12,516 bases of DNA, taken from JANPLN01 sp041736155. GTDB lineage: Bacteria; Bdellovibrionota; Bdellovibrionia; Bdellovibrionales; JAGQZY01. The position numbers and the translations under genes are program-made. A model generated the notes under the pieces. The model made no database searches, had not been told where the DNA came from, and worked only from the letters and a program-made list of their open reading frames with translations. The DNA lies in contig JBGSUL010000120.1 of the NCBI GenBank assembly GCA_041736155.1, forward strand, positions 1-12,516, written 5' to 3'. Below, one piece after another: positions 12,414 to 12,516 of the stretch. Within the stretch, counting starts at the first letter, position 1; every line of letters begins with the position of its first letter.

Positions 12414-12516
12414 TTAGAGTTGGAACGATGGCCGACTGACGTTTAATTCTGTTGCTATCTTATTTTCAAATTCCTCTGGTGGCAAGTAGCCAATGGCCGA
12501 GTGTAGCCGCTTCTTG
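12414..12516 (-). CDS. IS3-family transposase OrfB, C-terminal fragment
   Basis: Thirty-three codons and a TAA (12416-12414) are visible. They read KKRLHSAIGYLPPEEFENK, then IATELNVSRPSFQL. The (K/R)RLHS-(A/S)-(I/L)-GY-x-(P/S)-PEEFE block is the well-known end of the IS3-family integrase core domain, just after the catalytic Glu, which lies outside the window. Confidence 0.88.
   Translation of the reverse strand, partial: KKRLHSAIGYLPPEEFENKIATELNVSRPSFQL

Larger units (their letters stand above)
12380..12516 (-). mobile_element. IS3-family insertion sequence, right (OrfB-side) end, partial
   Basis: This is the 3' end of an IS3-family element: the OrfB C-terminus, a 33-nt tail and the terminal inverted repeat ending at 12380. 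It has the same orientation as the left piece and an IR clearly of the same element type. The two visible pieces cannot belong to one copy because they face away from each other across 12.2 kb. Both pieces measure exactly 137 bp. Confidence 0.88.

Overview
The window reads as one bacterial contig of moderate GC, with a compact gene layout and no tRNA, rRNA or CRISPR that I can see. The best lineage hint is the gene at 11447: a secreted protein with GPNCWNAA, RYVSPQEF and DAHAAVFLGNG motifs. From memory, this arrangement resembles NlpC/P60-like proteins that are plentiful in Bdellovibrio and its relatives. The two small lipoproteins and the probable outer-membrane protein fit a Gram-negative cell. 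I therefore favour Bdellovibrionota, with low to moderate confidence and no database support.

Ends. Bases 1-137 and 12380-12516 are the two opposite ends of IS3-family elements in the same (minus) orientation. The left piece holds the IR and the first 12 codons of OrfA; the right piece holds the last 33 codons of OrfB and the other IR. The two IRs match at about 25 of 30 bases. Both IS pieces are exactly 137 bp long, which looks like a contig cut where a multicopy IS collapsed in a de Bruijn assembly. Each IS interrupts a gene: an unrecognised gene keeps only its 3' part (138-917), and the NlpC/P60-like gene loses its 3' end, with its last five codons read from the IS.

Region 918-1983 is accessory: a toxin-first type II toxin-antitoxin operon on the minus strand (RelE/ParE-like toxin, XRE-type antitoxin), with a palindromic operator inside its promoter and direct copies of a short repeat on both sides. 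A 26-bp-arm inverted repeat of the genome-scattered 'GATCCTTCGCTTCGCTCAGGATGA' kind closes the region next to fadD.

Region 1984-4492 (minus) holds a probable outer-membrane beta-barrel protein followed by fadD, a long-chain acyl-CoA ligase. Region 4579-5804 (plus) holds two consecutive small lipoproteins of unknown role. Region 5805-6853 (plus) holds a structured leader and an alpha/beta-hydrolase-like protein that seems to lack its nucleophile.

Region 6830-9760 (minus) is a folate operon in the order folB, folK-folP fusion, folC. The genes are joined by ATGA stop/start overlaps, and a 20-codon mini-ORF made of 15-nt repeats bridges folKP to folC. Together they cover dihydroneopterin aldolase, HPPK, DHPS and dihydrofolate/folylpolyglutamate synthase. 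Divergent from folB is pyk (9866-11350), a pyruvate kinase of the K+-independent sequence type, followed by the truncated secreted peptidase-like gene. The middle of the window is housekeeping; the unusual material is at the IS junctions, in the TA region, in the pseudo-hydrolase and in the mini-ORF repeat.
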